Of a stretch of DNA of 64,000 bases, positions 9,401-16,340 are shown piece by piece. The notes under the pieces are model-generated. The model was not told where the DNA came from. It saw only the letters and a list, made by a program, of their open reading frames with translations, and ran no database searches. Each line of letters begins with the position of its first letter. The stretch's first letter is position 1. The DNA is from REEB76 sp049698775 (GTDB lineage: Bacteria > Pseudomonadota > Gammaproteobacteria > Natronospirales > REEB76), in assembly GCA_049698775.1 (NCBI GenBank), contig JBAVYM010000009.1, forward strand, positions 1-64,000. The letters are read 5' to 3'. The position numbers and the translations under genes are program-made.

Positions 9401-9586
9401 GCGCTTGATGCGCGTGCCCGTGACCTCGATCTTGCCGAGCTCGGCGGTGTTGGCGTTCTGGTTTTGATTCTGATTGGCGGTGCTCTGCGCGGCGTCCTGG
9501 GCGAAGACCGCCGGGGCCGCGAGAGCGGTGGCCACGCCTGTGACCAGGGCGTAACGCACGGCTTTAGTGATTAAATCTGTTTTCAT
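6479..9586 (-). CDS. TonB-dependent outer-membrane receptor
   Basis: This 1035-residue protein begins with a signal peptide (cleavage near 'APAVFA-QD', residues 24-30) and then a Gln/Asn-rich linker. The plug domain runs from about 50 to 180 and includes 'KIEVTGTRIKR', 'LLNGQRVDAG' and 'GSDAITGVVNIIT'. A large beta barrel follows and ends in the typical C-terminal aromatic residue (ARIGVKF). Receptors of this long RIKR type are abundant in Xanthomonadales and import oligosaccharides, peptides or chelates. The substrate cannot be told here. The gene stands alone with its own terminator, and 880 bases without a clear gene separate it from the next one. Confidence 0.93.
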   Translation of the reverse strand: MKTDLITKAVRYALVTGVATALAAPAVFAQDAAQSTANQNQNQNANTAELGKIEVTGTRIKRTDVETAQPVTIVTQAQIKATGLTSIGDVLQQLSSVGAAINTQFNNGGNGSVELNLRNVGSQRLLVLLNGQRVDAGIDGTVDLNNIPISIVDHIEVLQDGASAIYGSDAITGVVNIITVKNYNGAEASAYMGMFDGKNDGGGWDGKTQDYNFTIGSSGDRSGVVMNVEYVNQSPIYAGNRSISKEPSVGGGASVGSSGAAAGRFFIGIPKGTTCPAGVTTNVNPNSTTCDMSLINTPDNNPSLSNFRDFQNSDHFNFAPLNYLVTPNERTSLYVQGHYDLADNLTFNTMAIYNNRVSQLQLAPSPLFLGRSGTSDVNGEPITISGKNPYNPFGVDLTGGSTGTAATCAAKDNCDVLQFLGRRPLELGNRLFNQNVQSFAFRGGFTGYFNLLGSEWDWDATYNYGNNYDSDVTNGLVNTERLQQALGYPGEAPCAGLPTGGSGDCVPFNIFGGYNLVTGQGSITPAMAQYVLFEEHDVIEETMRDYTANITGTLFNLPAGPVGLALGAESLGHNALAHPDALVQEGNTSGNVIESTNGEESTKAEYIELNIPLVADMPFMKSVSLDIADRWSQFQWEGGNADTTGAGIEHSAANASGRAALRWQATDELLLRGSWSQGFRIPSISEFFLGNSQSFPGVTDPCVGGGVGTKPGFCSPASTQPNAQIRTTVGGNPNLTPERSISETGGFVYSPDWLPGFDFSADYYKINLLNAVSTIGAQTIVNGCYYGGNPYYCSLITRGVGGPYNAAGSITNIINTNVNIGGIKTEGVDVVTDYKFPSTSVGDFKASLNVNFTKQWVLTQPYGSGALSSQEISGTTGGTGADIGGTGTVLGGVPKQRANFGLNWNYGDWSAVWNVEYISHLIEDCDALYGEDGPGSTPTAALALARCNMPNFSFPYDPGTGPNGRVLANHIGATTYHDVAVTYHMDSWNSDFTFGIRNLFDKEPPIAMSAFANSFLPTFYRAPGRFFYARIGVKF

Positions 9587-10105
9587 GAGTAGTTCCTCGA
9601 TAAAGTAGATTGGGACTTAAGAATTGTGCAATTCACCAAGCTCAAGGAATCGCGCAAGTGGTTCGATAACGAACATCGCAATGTTTGTTTTTAACAACAC
9701 CGAAGTCACCTTGAACAATGAGTAATTCATGAGTTGTATCAAAAATACCCTAGCTTGGAAGTCGCGCATATTCTTGGCTTGCGACTCGGACAATTCCAGA
9801 GGTGAAAGGCGTGAATTCATGCTACTAGCCATCTCATTCAAGGTCTTCACATATAAAAATTATCTGTTCGTCCCCTCGGTTCAATCGTTTCATGCATTAA
9901 CTTCATTGTGTTTTCGACGCTTATTCCGCCGAATCTTGTGTTCAGAATTATTGATTCGGTTTGAAAGTCAGAAAGACTCCCCATACGAGGAGTCAATCCG
10001 CGCTAATGGCGCAATGACTGAAGAAAATATGCACGAATGACACGAACCGGGGGCCGAAGGATTACAGGAAACTGTGCAACTGGTGGATTTGGATGCTGAA
10101 CCGGT

Positions 10106-10122
10106 ATTTCCAGACTGGAAAT
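10106..10122. promoter_or_regulatory. Perfect palindrome, candidate operator
   Basis: ATTTCCAG-A-CTGGAAAT is a perfect inverted repeat with 8-base arms and a single central base. It lies about 345 bases upstream of the porin start and outside any coding frame. The shape suits a dimeric regulator, but no protein can be assigned. Confidence 0.4.
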
Positions 10123-10172
10123 CCGTGACATCCCAAACTATATTTGCCGACGCGTTGCGTTGGCAATGCGCT

Positions 10173-10241
10173 GGCGCCGGCTATTCTGGAAGTCGTTGTT
10201 ACGTTGCTGTTCTCCGCCTTCTCTGCTAGCCGGCGCCTTTT
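10173..10241 (+). terminator. Terminator-like hairpin upstream of the porin gene
   Basis: GGCGCCGGCTA (10173-10183) pairs perfectly with TAGCCGGCGCC (10227-10237) across a 43-base loop. TTTTATTT follows from 10238. The long loop is unusual for a simple terminator. It may be part of a leader RNA or attenuator ahead of the porin gene. Confidence 0.4.
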
Positions 10242-10466
10242 ATTTCCGAGTAGCCTGAAGGAATCACTCTTGTACCGTCTTTACGGCATGTCTGGTTCGG
10301 GCAATTGCTACAAACCGAGGCTCTTGCTGGCGCAACTGGACCTGCCGCTCGTCTGGAATTCAGGGACCAGTCAATGTGGCCATGGCCTGAAGCGGCTTGC
10401 CCGCTGGTGTCGCGAGGGTCCGCCGCAAGCCCGTGCATTCACAAACATTCACGATGTAATCACCGC

Positions 10467-11246
10467 ATGGCTTCAACAACCCTATTGGCATGGCTCCTCA
10501 TTGGTGGGGTCTTTGCGACTACAGCGGCCATGGCACAGGATTCCGCGCCGCCCGATCCCTTCACCGGCTATGTGCAGTTCATGAGCAACTACATTGGCCG
10601 GGGTCTGGCGCAAAGCGTCGGCAATCCCTCGGTGCAGGGCGAGCTCGACTATTACTCCCCAAGCGGCTTCTATATCAATCTCGACGGCACCAGTATCAAC
10701 TGGGTTGATCAAGTCTATCCCGGCGACAGCGTCAGCATGGAGGTGGACGGTATCGTCGGTTATCGTCAGGCTTTCGCCCAGGACTGGCTGTGGAAGGCAG
10801 GCGTGTTGCGTCTGCAATTTCCCGGCCGCTACGTGCCGCAATCGCCGCCAGTCGATCAGCCCAACACCACCGAGGTGTTCGGCTATATAAGTTGGAAAGG
10901 CCTGAGCGCCAAGCTTAATTACTCGGTGACCAACAACGTCGCTACGCCGGACTCGCGTGGCACGATATACGCGGACTTGTCTGCTACGCAGCCGCTGGTC
11001 GGCGGCTGGAGCCTGGGCGCACATCTGGGTCGCAGACAATTCAGCGGCACAAATACAACCACCGGCCAGTCGAATGCGCGCATGGACTATACGGACTACA
11101 AGCTGTTGGTAGCCTACGCGTTCCGACCCGACCTCAGTCTCACGCTGGCCGAGACTTGGACCAACGGCAATCCCGTCATCTATACCCTGAACGGCTATAA
11201 CGTCGGCGGCCATCATTTGGCCTTGACTCTGGAAAAAGACTTCTGA
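10467..11246 (+). CDS. TorF family putative porin (Gcw_chp domain)
   Basis: This 259-residue protein has a signal peptide ending near 'ATTAAMAQ-DSA'. The Gcw_chp signature follows: 'YVQFMSNYIGRGLAQSVGNPSVQGELDYYSPSGFYI', alternating beta strands and a C-terminal Phe (LTLEKDF). It should be a small outer-membrane beta barrel. I chose ATG 10467 because the signal peptide starts there, although the frame stays open 54 codons further upstream. A broken relative of the same family lies on the other strand at 12497-12619. Confidence 0.85.
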   Translation: MASTTLLAWLLIGGVFATTAAMAQDSAPPDPFTGYVQFMSNYIGRGLAQSVGNPSVQGELDYYSPSGFYINLDGTSINWVDQVYPGDSVSMEVDGIVGYRQAFAQDWLWKAGVLRLQFPGRYVPQSPPVDQPNTTEVFGYISWKGLSAKLNYSVTNNVATPDSRGTIYADLSATQPLVGGWSLGAHLGRRQFSGTNTTTGQSNARMDYTDYKLLVAYAFRPDLSLTLAETWTNGNPVIYTLNGYNVGGHHLALTLEKDF

Positions 11247-11324
11247 GCCGTTGACGAATCATGGAAGCAACTCACACAAATGACACGGATATAGATATTC
11301 TCAACTCTCATAATAGGAATTCCC

Positions 11325-11613
11325 ATGAAACTACCTGTAACCACGACATTTACCAAGCCGGACGAAGTACGCCGGTCTGAGAAAGGAAGGTTTGAAATCA
11401 TTCACGTTGGCGGCATGACGCTTGGACGTGCCACCTATGAACCTGGTTGGATATGGTCGAAGCACGTCGGGGCAGCGCTCCATATAAACCTGTGCAACGT
11501 TGAGCATGTCGGTATGGTGTTGTCAGGGCGCATGCTCCTGCAGATGGCCGATGGAGCAATGCTCTAACTTAATGCCGGTACTGTCTTTTACATTCCTCCT
11601 GGTCATGACAGTT
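11325..11613 (+). pseudogene. Cupin-domain protein fragment, stop-interrupted
   Basis: The first 80 codons (ending with TAA at 11565-11567) read as the front of a cupin fold: 'GGMTLGRATYEPGWIWSKHVG' and 'EHVGMVLSGRMLLQMADGA'. Beyond the stop the same frame continues with the recognisable cupin sequence 'NAGTVFYIPPGHDS' up to a second stop at 11611-11613. The protein is therefore interrupted and also cut off. A start ATG with a plausible purine-rich site is present at 11325. It may still make an 80-residue peptide, but the domain is incomplete. Confidence 0.75.
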
Positions 11614-11974
11614 AGGCGTCGGTGAAGGTACAGCCGTGCACCTTGACGCGATCTCGCTAAAATCACTGCTGTCGCTGGGTTACCTGATCGTGTTCGGCTC
11701 GCTCGCCGGGTTCTCCGCCTATGTGTGGTTGCTTAAAGTCTCGACGCCAGCACGCGTGTCCACATATGCATTTGTGAACCCGGTAATCGCAGTGATGCTC
11801 GGTTGGTTGTTCGCCAGCGAGCCATTGACACCGCGCGTGCTCATCGCTGGTACCATCATCGTCGCGGCCGTGTCACAGATCCAGTATTTTGGTTCAGCGA
11901 CTGCCCCGAATGTAGCATCATCGAAAGAAGCGTTAGCCCCCAATGGCACCAGTACCGCCGACAAGCCTACATAA
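11609..11974 (+). pseudogene. C-terminal fragment of a DMT/EamA transporter
   Basis: The frame reads 'LDAISLKSLLSLGYLIVFGSLAGFSAYVWLLKV' and 'AFVNPVIAVMLGWLFASEPLTPR'. This is the last third of an EamA-family drug/metabolite exporter, with roughly three membrane segments. The first 180 or so residues are absent. The fragment begins right where the broken cupin gene ends, so a deletion probably joined the two. A GTG at 11636 could start a 112-residue peptide, but it would not form a full transporter. Confidence 0.75.
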
Positions 11975-12036
11975 GATGACTGGTCTGTATAACAAGCCCA
12001 AGAACGGAGATGCAAGAAATTTGAGGTAATCGCTGG

Positions 12037-12420
12037 TCATATGATTGCATCGGCTTCGATTTCAACCAGCCATTCTCGGCTTATGAAGCAGGTCACCTGG
12101 ATAATAGATGTTACGGGCTTAATTTCCCAAAAGTAATCACCGTGTGCGCGCGCTACTACTTTCCAATCTTTTATTCTGGTTAGCAATATGCGAGTCCGAA
12201 TCACGTTCTCTAGGCTTGCGCCAGCCCCCTCAAGCGTATCCTTGATGATTATAATGCAGCTTCGTGCCTGCCCTTCCGCATCACCGATTGCGACAGTCTT
12301 CCCGTAATGATCAATGGGTGCTGTGCCAGCGACTGAAACAAAATTCCCCACACGAACAGCTCTTGAAAAACCAACGATTGATTCGTATGGACTTCCATTT
12401 GCGACGAGTTGTCTGTTCAT
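12037..12420 (-). CDS. RidA family protein (YjgF/YER057c/UK114)
   Basis: This 127-residue protein has the RidA core 'VRVGNFVSVAGTAPID', 'QARSCIIIIKDTLEGAGASLENVIRTRILLTRIKDW' and a terminal 'LVEIEADAII'. RidA enzymes hydrolyse reactive enamines and imines. The arginine that binds the substrate carboxylate in E. coli RidA (PARS motif) is replaced here (PVTS), so deaminase activity is doubtful. I chose ATG 12420 over a TTG five codons upstream because it has a GGGA site about 9 bases before it. Confidence 0.85.
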   Translation of the reverse strand: MNRQLVANGSPYESIVGFSRAVRVGNFVSVAGTAPIDHYGKTVAIGDAEGQARSCIIIIKDTLEGAGASLENVIRTRILLTRIKDWKVVARAHGDYFWEIKPVTSIIQVTCFISREWLVEIEADAII

Positions 12421-12496
12421 TTTTATTTCCCGCAAATGAAAACTTGATCTCGGCGAATCATCAGATACAGCAAGGCACAGTCTATCTTCTTTTGCA

Positions 12497-12619
12497 GTTG
12501 CTCATGAACTACACGTAACTGGCGAATGGATCAAGGGCGGCGGAATCTTGCGCCGTGCCTGCGACGGCGTGAAATGTACAACAGGCCGTGAGAAAAATTG
12601 GCAGAATTTTTGTTTTCAT
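12497..12619 (-). pseudogene. Decayed N-terminal fragment of a TorF-type porin
   Basis: From ATG 12619 the minus strand encodes a signal peptide (MKTKILPIFLTACCTFHAVAG) and then 'AQDSAALDPFASYV', an in-frame TAG (12511-12509) and 'FMSN'. This matches the start of the intact porin at 10467 (AQDSAPPDPFTGYVQFMSN). The stop replaces the Gln codon. Similarity ends after about 41 codons. It is a relic of a second porin copy in opposite orientation. Confidence 0.75.
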
Positions 12620-12692
12620 TTAACCGGTAGTAGTTCCCAGCGTCTAAATCTTATCTCAGTCGCACGGTTTTCTGTCTGATACATGACGGAAC

Positions 12693-13820
12693 TCAGTGCG
12701 CTTTGTCAGATTCATCTTTTATCCGTGTGTCCGTCGCGACCCAATTTACTTCCCAAGTCTTGCCTCCATCATCCGAGAACGCCTGATCGAATCTGACTGC
12801 ATTCCGAGTGATATCCGAAATATCAAATCGAACCAAAATGGTTCTGCCGTTAAATGATTCCTGATCTATAAATTCATCGCGTCCATTTTTGAACTCGCCA
12901 ATCGTGGGTGCATTCAGGGTACCGCCGCTGCTGTTGGCAACATTGAGGCTCCACTGCCGGGATTGGGGATTGAATAGACGCAGCGACAGAAGTTCAAGGT
13001 GACCTGCTGGGCCACCGGCCTCAAGCTCTGCCAGATTGGCGCGGCCGTTCCAAACCGAGCGGACGACGGTAGTGCCTTCATATCTGACCCAGGCAGCGGA
13101 GCCGGTCAGTGGATGCAGGAGCCGCCGTATATGACTTTTCCAGGTACCAATCTCGAAGTCAAAATCGCGTTGGCCGCCGCGCTCTGTGCCGGCATGCCGC
13201 CATCCTGTTTTGGCGGCGACGTGCTTTTCTCGCGTCACCGTTACAATCCAGTTCGGTTCCCAAGTCTTGCCGCCATCCTTTGAGAAAGCCTGCTGCCAGT
13301 GATAGGAATTCGGTGTGATGTCCGACCAGGCATGTCGAACAAAGATGGCCCTGCCGTTGAATTGTTCCTGGTCATAAAATAGGCCGCGCCCATTCTTGAA
13401 CTCGCCAATCATGGGTGGACTGAGGACGCCATCCCGACTATTCGCCATATACAAATACCACTGATGGGACTGGGGGTTGTAGAGGCATAACCGTAGCTCT
13501 TCAATTGGCCCCGTTGGAGTATCAACTTCGATCTCCTGCAGATTGGAACGGCCGCCCCAAACCTTGCGAACGACGACAGTGCCATTGAATTCAGTCCATG
13601 TTTTTGAGTCAGTAAGCGGGTGCTGGAGATGCAATATGTGGACTTTCCAGGTACCAATCGCGAAATCAAAATCGTGTTGCTCGTCCCGTTCCGACGCAGC
13701 CTGTTTAGGGCTGAGGTTCGATGTATTGGAACTCTGCTGTGCGAATCCCTGCAGGGGCAGCGCAATAGTAACCAGGCTGCACACCAGGAGATAAGCCCGA
13801 ATACGTTTGAGCGCATTCAT
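12693..13820 (-). CDS. Secreted protein with two tandem copies of a ~150-residue domain
   Basis: This 375-residue protein has an N-terminal signal peptide (cleavage near 'LQGFAQQ'). Two similar domains follow, at about residues 45-195 and 210-365. Each starts with FDFxIGTWK, has 'HPLT...W...GT-VVR-VW-GR-NL', then 'LYNPQS-QW-L--ANS', 'IGEFKNGR' and ends 'AFS-DGGKTWE-NW'. The pattern is reminiscent of DUF1579-like lipocalin folds, but I am not certain. The duplication is recent enough to be obvious. ATG 13820 has GGAGG 5 bases upstream. Function unknown. Confidence 0.75.
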   Translation of the reverse strand: MNALKRIRAYLLVCSLVTIALPLQGFAQQSSNTSNLSPKQAASERDEQHDFDFAIGTWKVHILHLQHPLTDSKTWTEFNGTVVVRKVWGGRSNLQEIEVDTPTGPIEELRLCLYNPQSHQWYLYMANSRDGVLSPPMIGEFKNGRGLFYDQEQFNGRAIFVRHAWSDITPNSYHWQQAFSKDGGKTWEPNWIVTVTREKHVAAKTGWRHAGTERGGQRDFDFEIGTWKSHIRRLLHPLTGSAAWVRYEGTTVVRSVWNGRANLAELEAGGPAGHLELLSLRLFNPQSRQWSLNVANSSGGTLNAPTIGEFKNGRDEFIDQESFNGRTILVRFDISDITRNAVRFDQAFSDDGGKTWEVNWVATDTRIKDESDKAH

Positions 13821-13923
13821 CACTGCCTCCTTAAAGTCGTCTGTCTATCCGGCCTGGAAAGCAAGTCGCCGAGAACCTGAAGATCATCTACACCGTCGCC
13901 ATAGCGGATTACGACACCGACGG

Positions 13924-14391
13924 TCAGGTTTTTGGCGCATCCGCCAGGCGCTGCGCGGACTGGGCAAACGTGTAACGCCAGCCGGTGGCAGTACAGAGGT
14001 ACATGTCGCTAAACCAGGCGCGATACTCGAAGGGTTTGCCGCCTTCGCTGCCCTTGGCCCAGAGCAGCGCAGTGAGGACCGCGGTCTTGCCCCAGACCCG
14101 CACCTTCTGCCGGCTGTCGTCCTGCCTCTCGTAGATGATGCGGCCGCTGCGCGCTTCCGTCAGAAAATCGGCTTTCGTGTAGACCGCACCCTTGCCGTTG
14201 ACCAGTATGAAATCATTTGCCAATAGCCGGTCCATAGTGGCAGCGTCATTCTTTGCTACCGCCGCTTGGTATTCAGTATCGAGCGCCGCCACCAGGGCTA
14301 GGGCATGCTCTGGCGAGCAGTCAGGCCCAGGCGCGGCCAGGACAGAAAAACCGGAGATGAGTAGGGCCAAGGCGAGTAACAATTTTTCCAT
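13924..14391 (-). CDS. Secreted NTF2-like protein (DUF4440)
   Basis: This 155-residue protein has a signal peptide (MEKLLLALALLISGFSVLAA). The NTF2/SnoaL-like core follows: 'LVAALDTEYQAAVAKNDAATMDRLLANDFILVNGKGAVYTKADFL' and a terminal 'AWFSDMYLCTATGWRYTFAQSAQRL'. DUF4440 proteins are cone-shaped small-molecule-binding or isomerase-like folds, here periplasmic. No active-site assignment is possible. About 190 bases without genes precede it. Confidence 0.8.
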   Translation of the reverse strand: MEKLLLALALLISGFSVLAAPGPDCSPEHALALVAALDTEYQAAVAKNDAATMDRLLANDFILVNGKGAVYTKADFLTEARSGRIIYERQDDSRQKVRVWGKTAVLTALLWAKGSEGGKPFEYRAWFSDMYLCTATGWRYTFAQSAQRLADAPKT

Positions 14392-14582
14392 GATGAACTC
14401 TTCTTTACGGGCAGGCGTTGCCCGGATCTGGCTGGTGGAACGGTTCTTTATTTGGTTTTAATGGCAACGGCGGCTCCGTATGATGTGTATTGGTCATTTC
14501 TACGTCAGTAGAGAATGCATCAACGATCTATACCTCCAGAACTACATTCGATTAAGTATTCGCAGCCATGCCTCAAACGGCA

Positions 14583-15584
14583 TCAGATTTCAAAACCAAA
14601 GACGAGATCATCGTAATCGTGGTCCCCGCCCCGGCAAAGATATTCACCCACCGGTCGGAATCCCAAGCGTTGGTAGAAATCCGTGGCCCGGTCGTTATAT
14701 TTGTAGTCACCGAGCAATATGCGTTTGAATCCGTTTTGCTTTGCAAACTGAATCGCTTTTGTCATGAGGCTCTTGCCCAAGCCGCCGCCCTGGAAGTGCT
14801 TCAGCAGGTAGATGCGGTGAATCTCCAAATCATCAGGTTGCACGCCGTTAAACGGCAGGCTGGGCGGCGCCGCCACGAGATAGCCCACCGGTGCATTGCA
14901 GGTTTCGGTCTCCGCCATCCAGGTTCGCGCCTTGGCATTTTCGAGCCATCTCCGGTAAGTACCGGGCGAATCGTGGTTAACACAATGTGCGAGGATGTCC
15001 TCGTCCGCAAAAGCGCCCGTGTAGGTTTCCATGAACGTGACTTTCCCCAAGAAAGTCAGGGCATCCTCATCACCTGGAGCGCATGCACGTATGTGTGTGC
15101 ACTTGGACAGTCGGTGATATTTCCCGTGTGCAACAGGCATTGGATGGAAATCAACAACATTATTGTCGGTACGCTGATTGAGCACAGGCTTGCGGTCATG
15201 CTGCGGTTTGATTAAAAGCTGTGCGCGAATGTCTTTTCTGTAAGTTGATCCGGAAATAATCTTGACGTTACCAGTCAGGGTCAATTCATAGCCGTTTTGC
15301 TGGGCCCGGATTTCATTGACACACCTGATATTGACAATGAAAGACCGGTGTACTCTCGCGAATGGGGGCGTTGGCAATCTGCCTTCAATGTGGGTTATGG
15401 TTTCCTTGGTGTGGATTGTCTCTCCACTGACCATGACAATGCCAATGTAATTGCCGGAGGCTTCCACATACATGATCTGTGCCGGGTCAATAAGCTTGAT
15501 GCGGGTTCCGACTTTTACAGAAAGCTTGTCCGCCATGATTTTTGTCTCACTGGGAACAAGGTCATCAACTTCTGGATTAAACAT
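14583..15584 (-). CDS. LytTR DNA-binding domain fused to a GNAT acetyltransferase
   Basis: This 333-residue protein has two distinct parts. Residues about 19-122 are a LytTR domain ('MYVEASGNYIGIV', 'FARVHRSFIVNI', 'LTGNVKIISGSTYRKDI'), normally the output domain of AlgR/AgrA response regulators. Residues about 164-333 are a GNAT fold with the acetyl-CoA loop QGGGLG (265-270) and 'YQRLGFRPVGEY'. There is no receiver domain. The start ATG 15584 has AGGA 9 bases upstream. It follows the racemase gene by 12 bases on the same strand, so the acetyltransferase may act on a product of that operon while the LytTR part regulates it. Confidence 0.85.
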   Translation of the reverse strand: MFNPEVDDLVPSETKIMADKLSVKVGTRIKLIDPAQIMYVEASGNYIGIVMVSGETIHTKETITHIEGRLPTPPFARVHRSFIVNIRCVNEIRAQQNGYELTLTGNVKIISGSTYRKDIRAQLLIKPQHDRKPVLNQRTDNNVVDFHPMPVAHGKYHRLSKCTHIRACAPGDEDALTFLGKVTFMETYTGAFADEDILAHCVNHDSPGTYRRWLENAKARTWMAETETCNAPVGYLVAAPPSLPFNGVQPDDLEIHRIYLLKHFQGGGLGKSLMTKAIQFAKQNGFKRILLGDYKYNDRATDFYQRLGFRPVGEYLCRGGDHDYDDLVFGFEI

Positions 15585-15596
15585 ATCTTGGGTTCC

Positions 15597-16340
15597 TCAT
15601 GTGCTGGCAAAATCAAAGACAGCGTCAATGTGCGCTGCAGTGGTATTGATGTAGGTGACGCCATCAATCTCGAACATTGCAAGGGTTTTCAGTTCAGGGA
15701 ATGCCAGCGGCAGTTCGGTGCAGGCCAGGCACACAACCGGCGGTGCCGCGAACTGCTGTTCGCAGCATCGCCTCGCGATGTCTCCCAGGCGCACATCCGT
15801 TCCCCCGGTTTTCCCGTGTTGCAGTTGTTCACTGAGCCGGATGGTCATGGCCCTGGCGTCCGGATCCTCCGGCCCCGTCGCTTCGATTCCCTGAGCGGCA
15901 AAGATCTCACGGAGTCTTGCTGACCGCATGGTCGTGGCCGTGCCCAGTATCAGGACCTGTTTGGCTTCGATGCGCGCACATTCCCTGGCGGCGACCTCGA
16001 ACATGTTGATGACGGGAATCCCGATGCCGCGCACGATCTCCGCGAACCGGTGGTGAGATGTATTGCTGGCTATCAGTGCAACACACGCGCTGCTTACTTC
16101 CAGGCGTTGCAGCGCGGCGCGATGGTATTGGTCAAATCGCGACCAAGACGCCTCATCGTCGTCAGTGCCAAGGTAGGCAACGGCCTTGTCGTGATCCAGC
16201 GATTCGATGACCATCTCCGGCATGGCGTGACCGGCGTGCGGATGGCTATGGTTCCACAACTCGCCCAGGCGACAGAGTTCGCTGTAATACTCGACGGTGG
16301 ACGGCCAGGCGATGCCACCGACGATCCCGATTTTCTTCAT
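15597..16340 (-). CDS. Aspartate/glutamate racemase family protein
   Basis: This 247-residue protein has the family's start (KKIGIVGGIAWPST) and the second catalytic site 'CLACTELPL' (Cys207). At the first site, where many members have a Cys (CNT), the sequence is ASNTSHH with Ser92. Some relatives with a single Cys, such as the E. coli L-Asp/Glu racemase, use Thr there, so a one-base or altered specificity enzyme is possible. The start overlaps the end of the PEP-mutase-like gene by 4 bases (ATGA), so the genes are translationally coupled. Confidence 0.8.
   Translation of the reverse strand: MKKIGIVGGIAWPSTVEYYSELCRLGELWNHSHPHAGHAMPEMVIESLDHDKAVAYLGTDDDEASWSRFDQYHRAALQRLEVSSACVALIASNTSHHRFAEIVRGIGIPVINMFEVAARECARIEAKQVLILGTATTMRSARLREIFAAQGIEATGPEDPDARAMTIRLSEQLQHGKTGGTDVRLGDIARRCCEQQFAAPPVVCLACTELPLAFPELKTLAMFEIDGVTYINTTAAHIDAVFDFAST

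Larger units (their letters stand above)
9587..10466. other. 880-base region without a convincing gene
   Basis: No frame here gives a recognisable protein. Short frames at 9617-9850 (minus) and 9729-10040 (plus) lack family matches and good ribosome-binding sites. What can be seen is a 6-bp inverted repeat at 9975-9994, a 17-base palindrome at 10106-10122, and a GC-rich 11-bp stem followed by a T-rich tract at 10173-10241. The region probably holds the TonB receptor promoter (left) and the leader of the TorF porin gene (right). Confidence 0.5.

Noticed and set aside
9617..10040. Two short frames between the TonB receptor and porin (minus 9617-9850, plus 9729-10040)
   Set aside because: No family match, overlapping each other, and no convincing ribosome-binding sites.
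13850..13923. Plus-strand stretch reading like protein (IIYTVAIADYDTDGQV)
   Set aside because: Only about 30 codons, no start, no family I can name. It may be a gene relic but cannot be supported.
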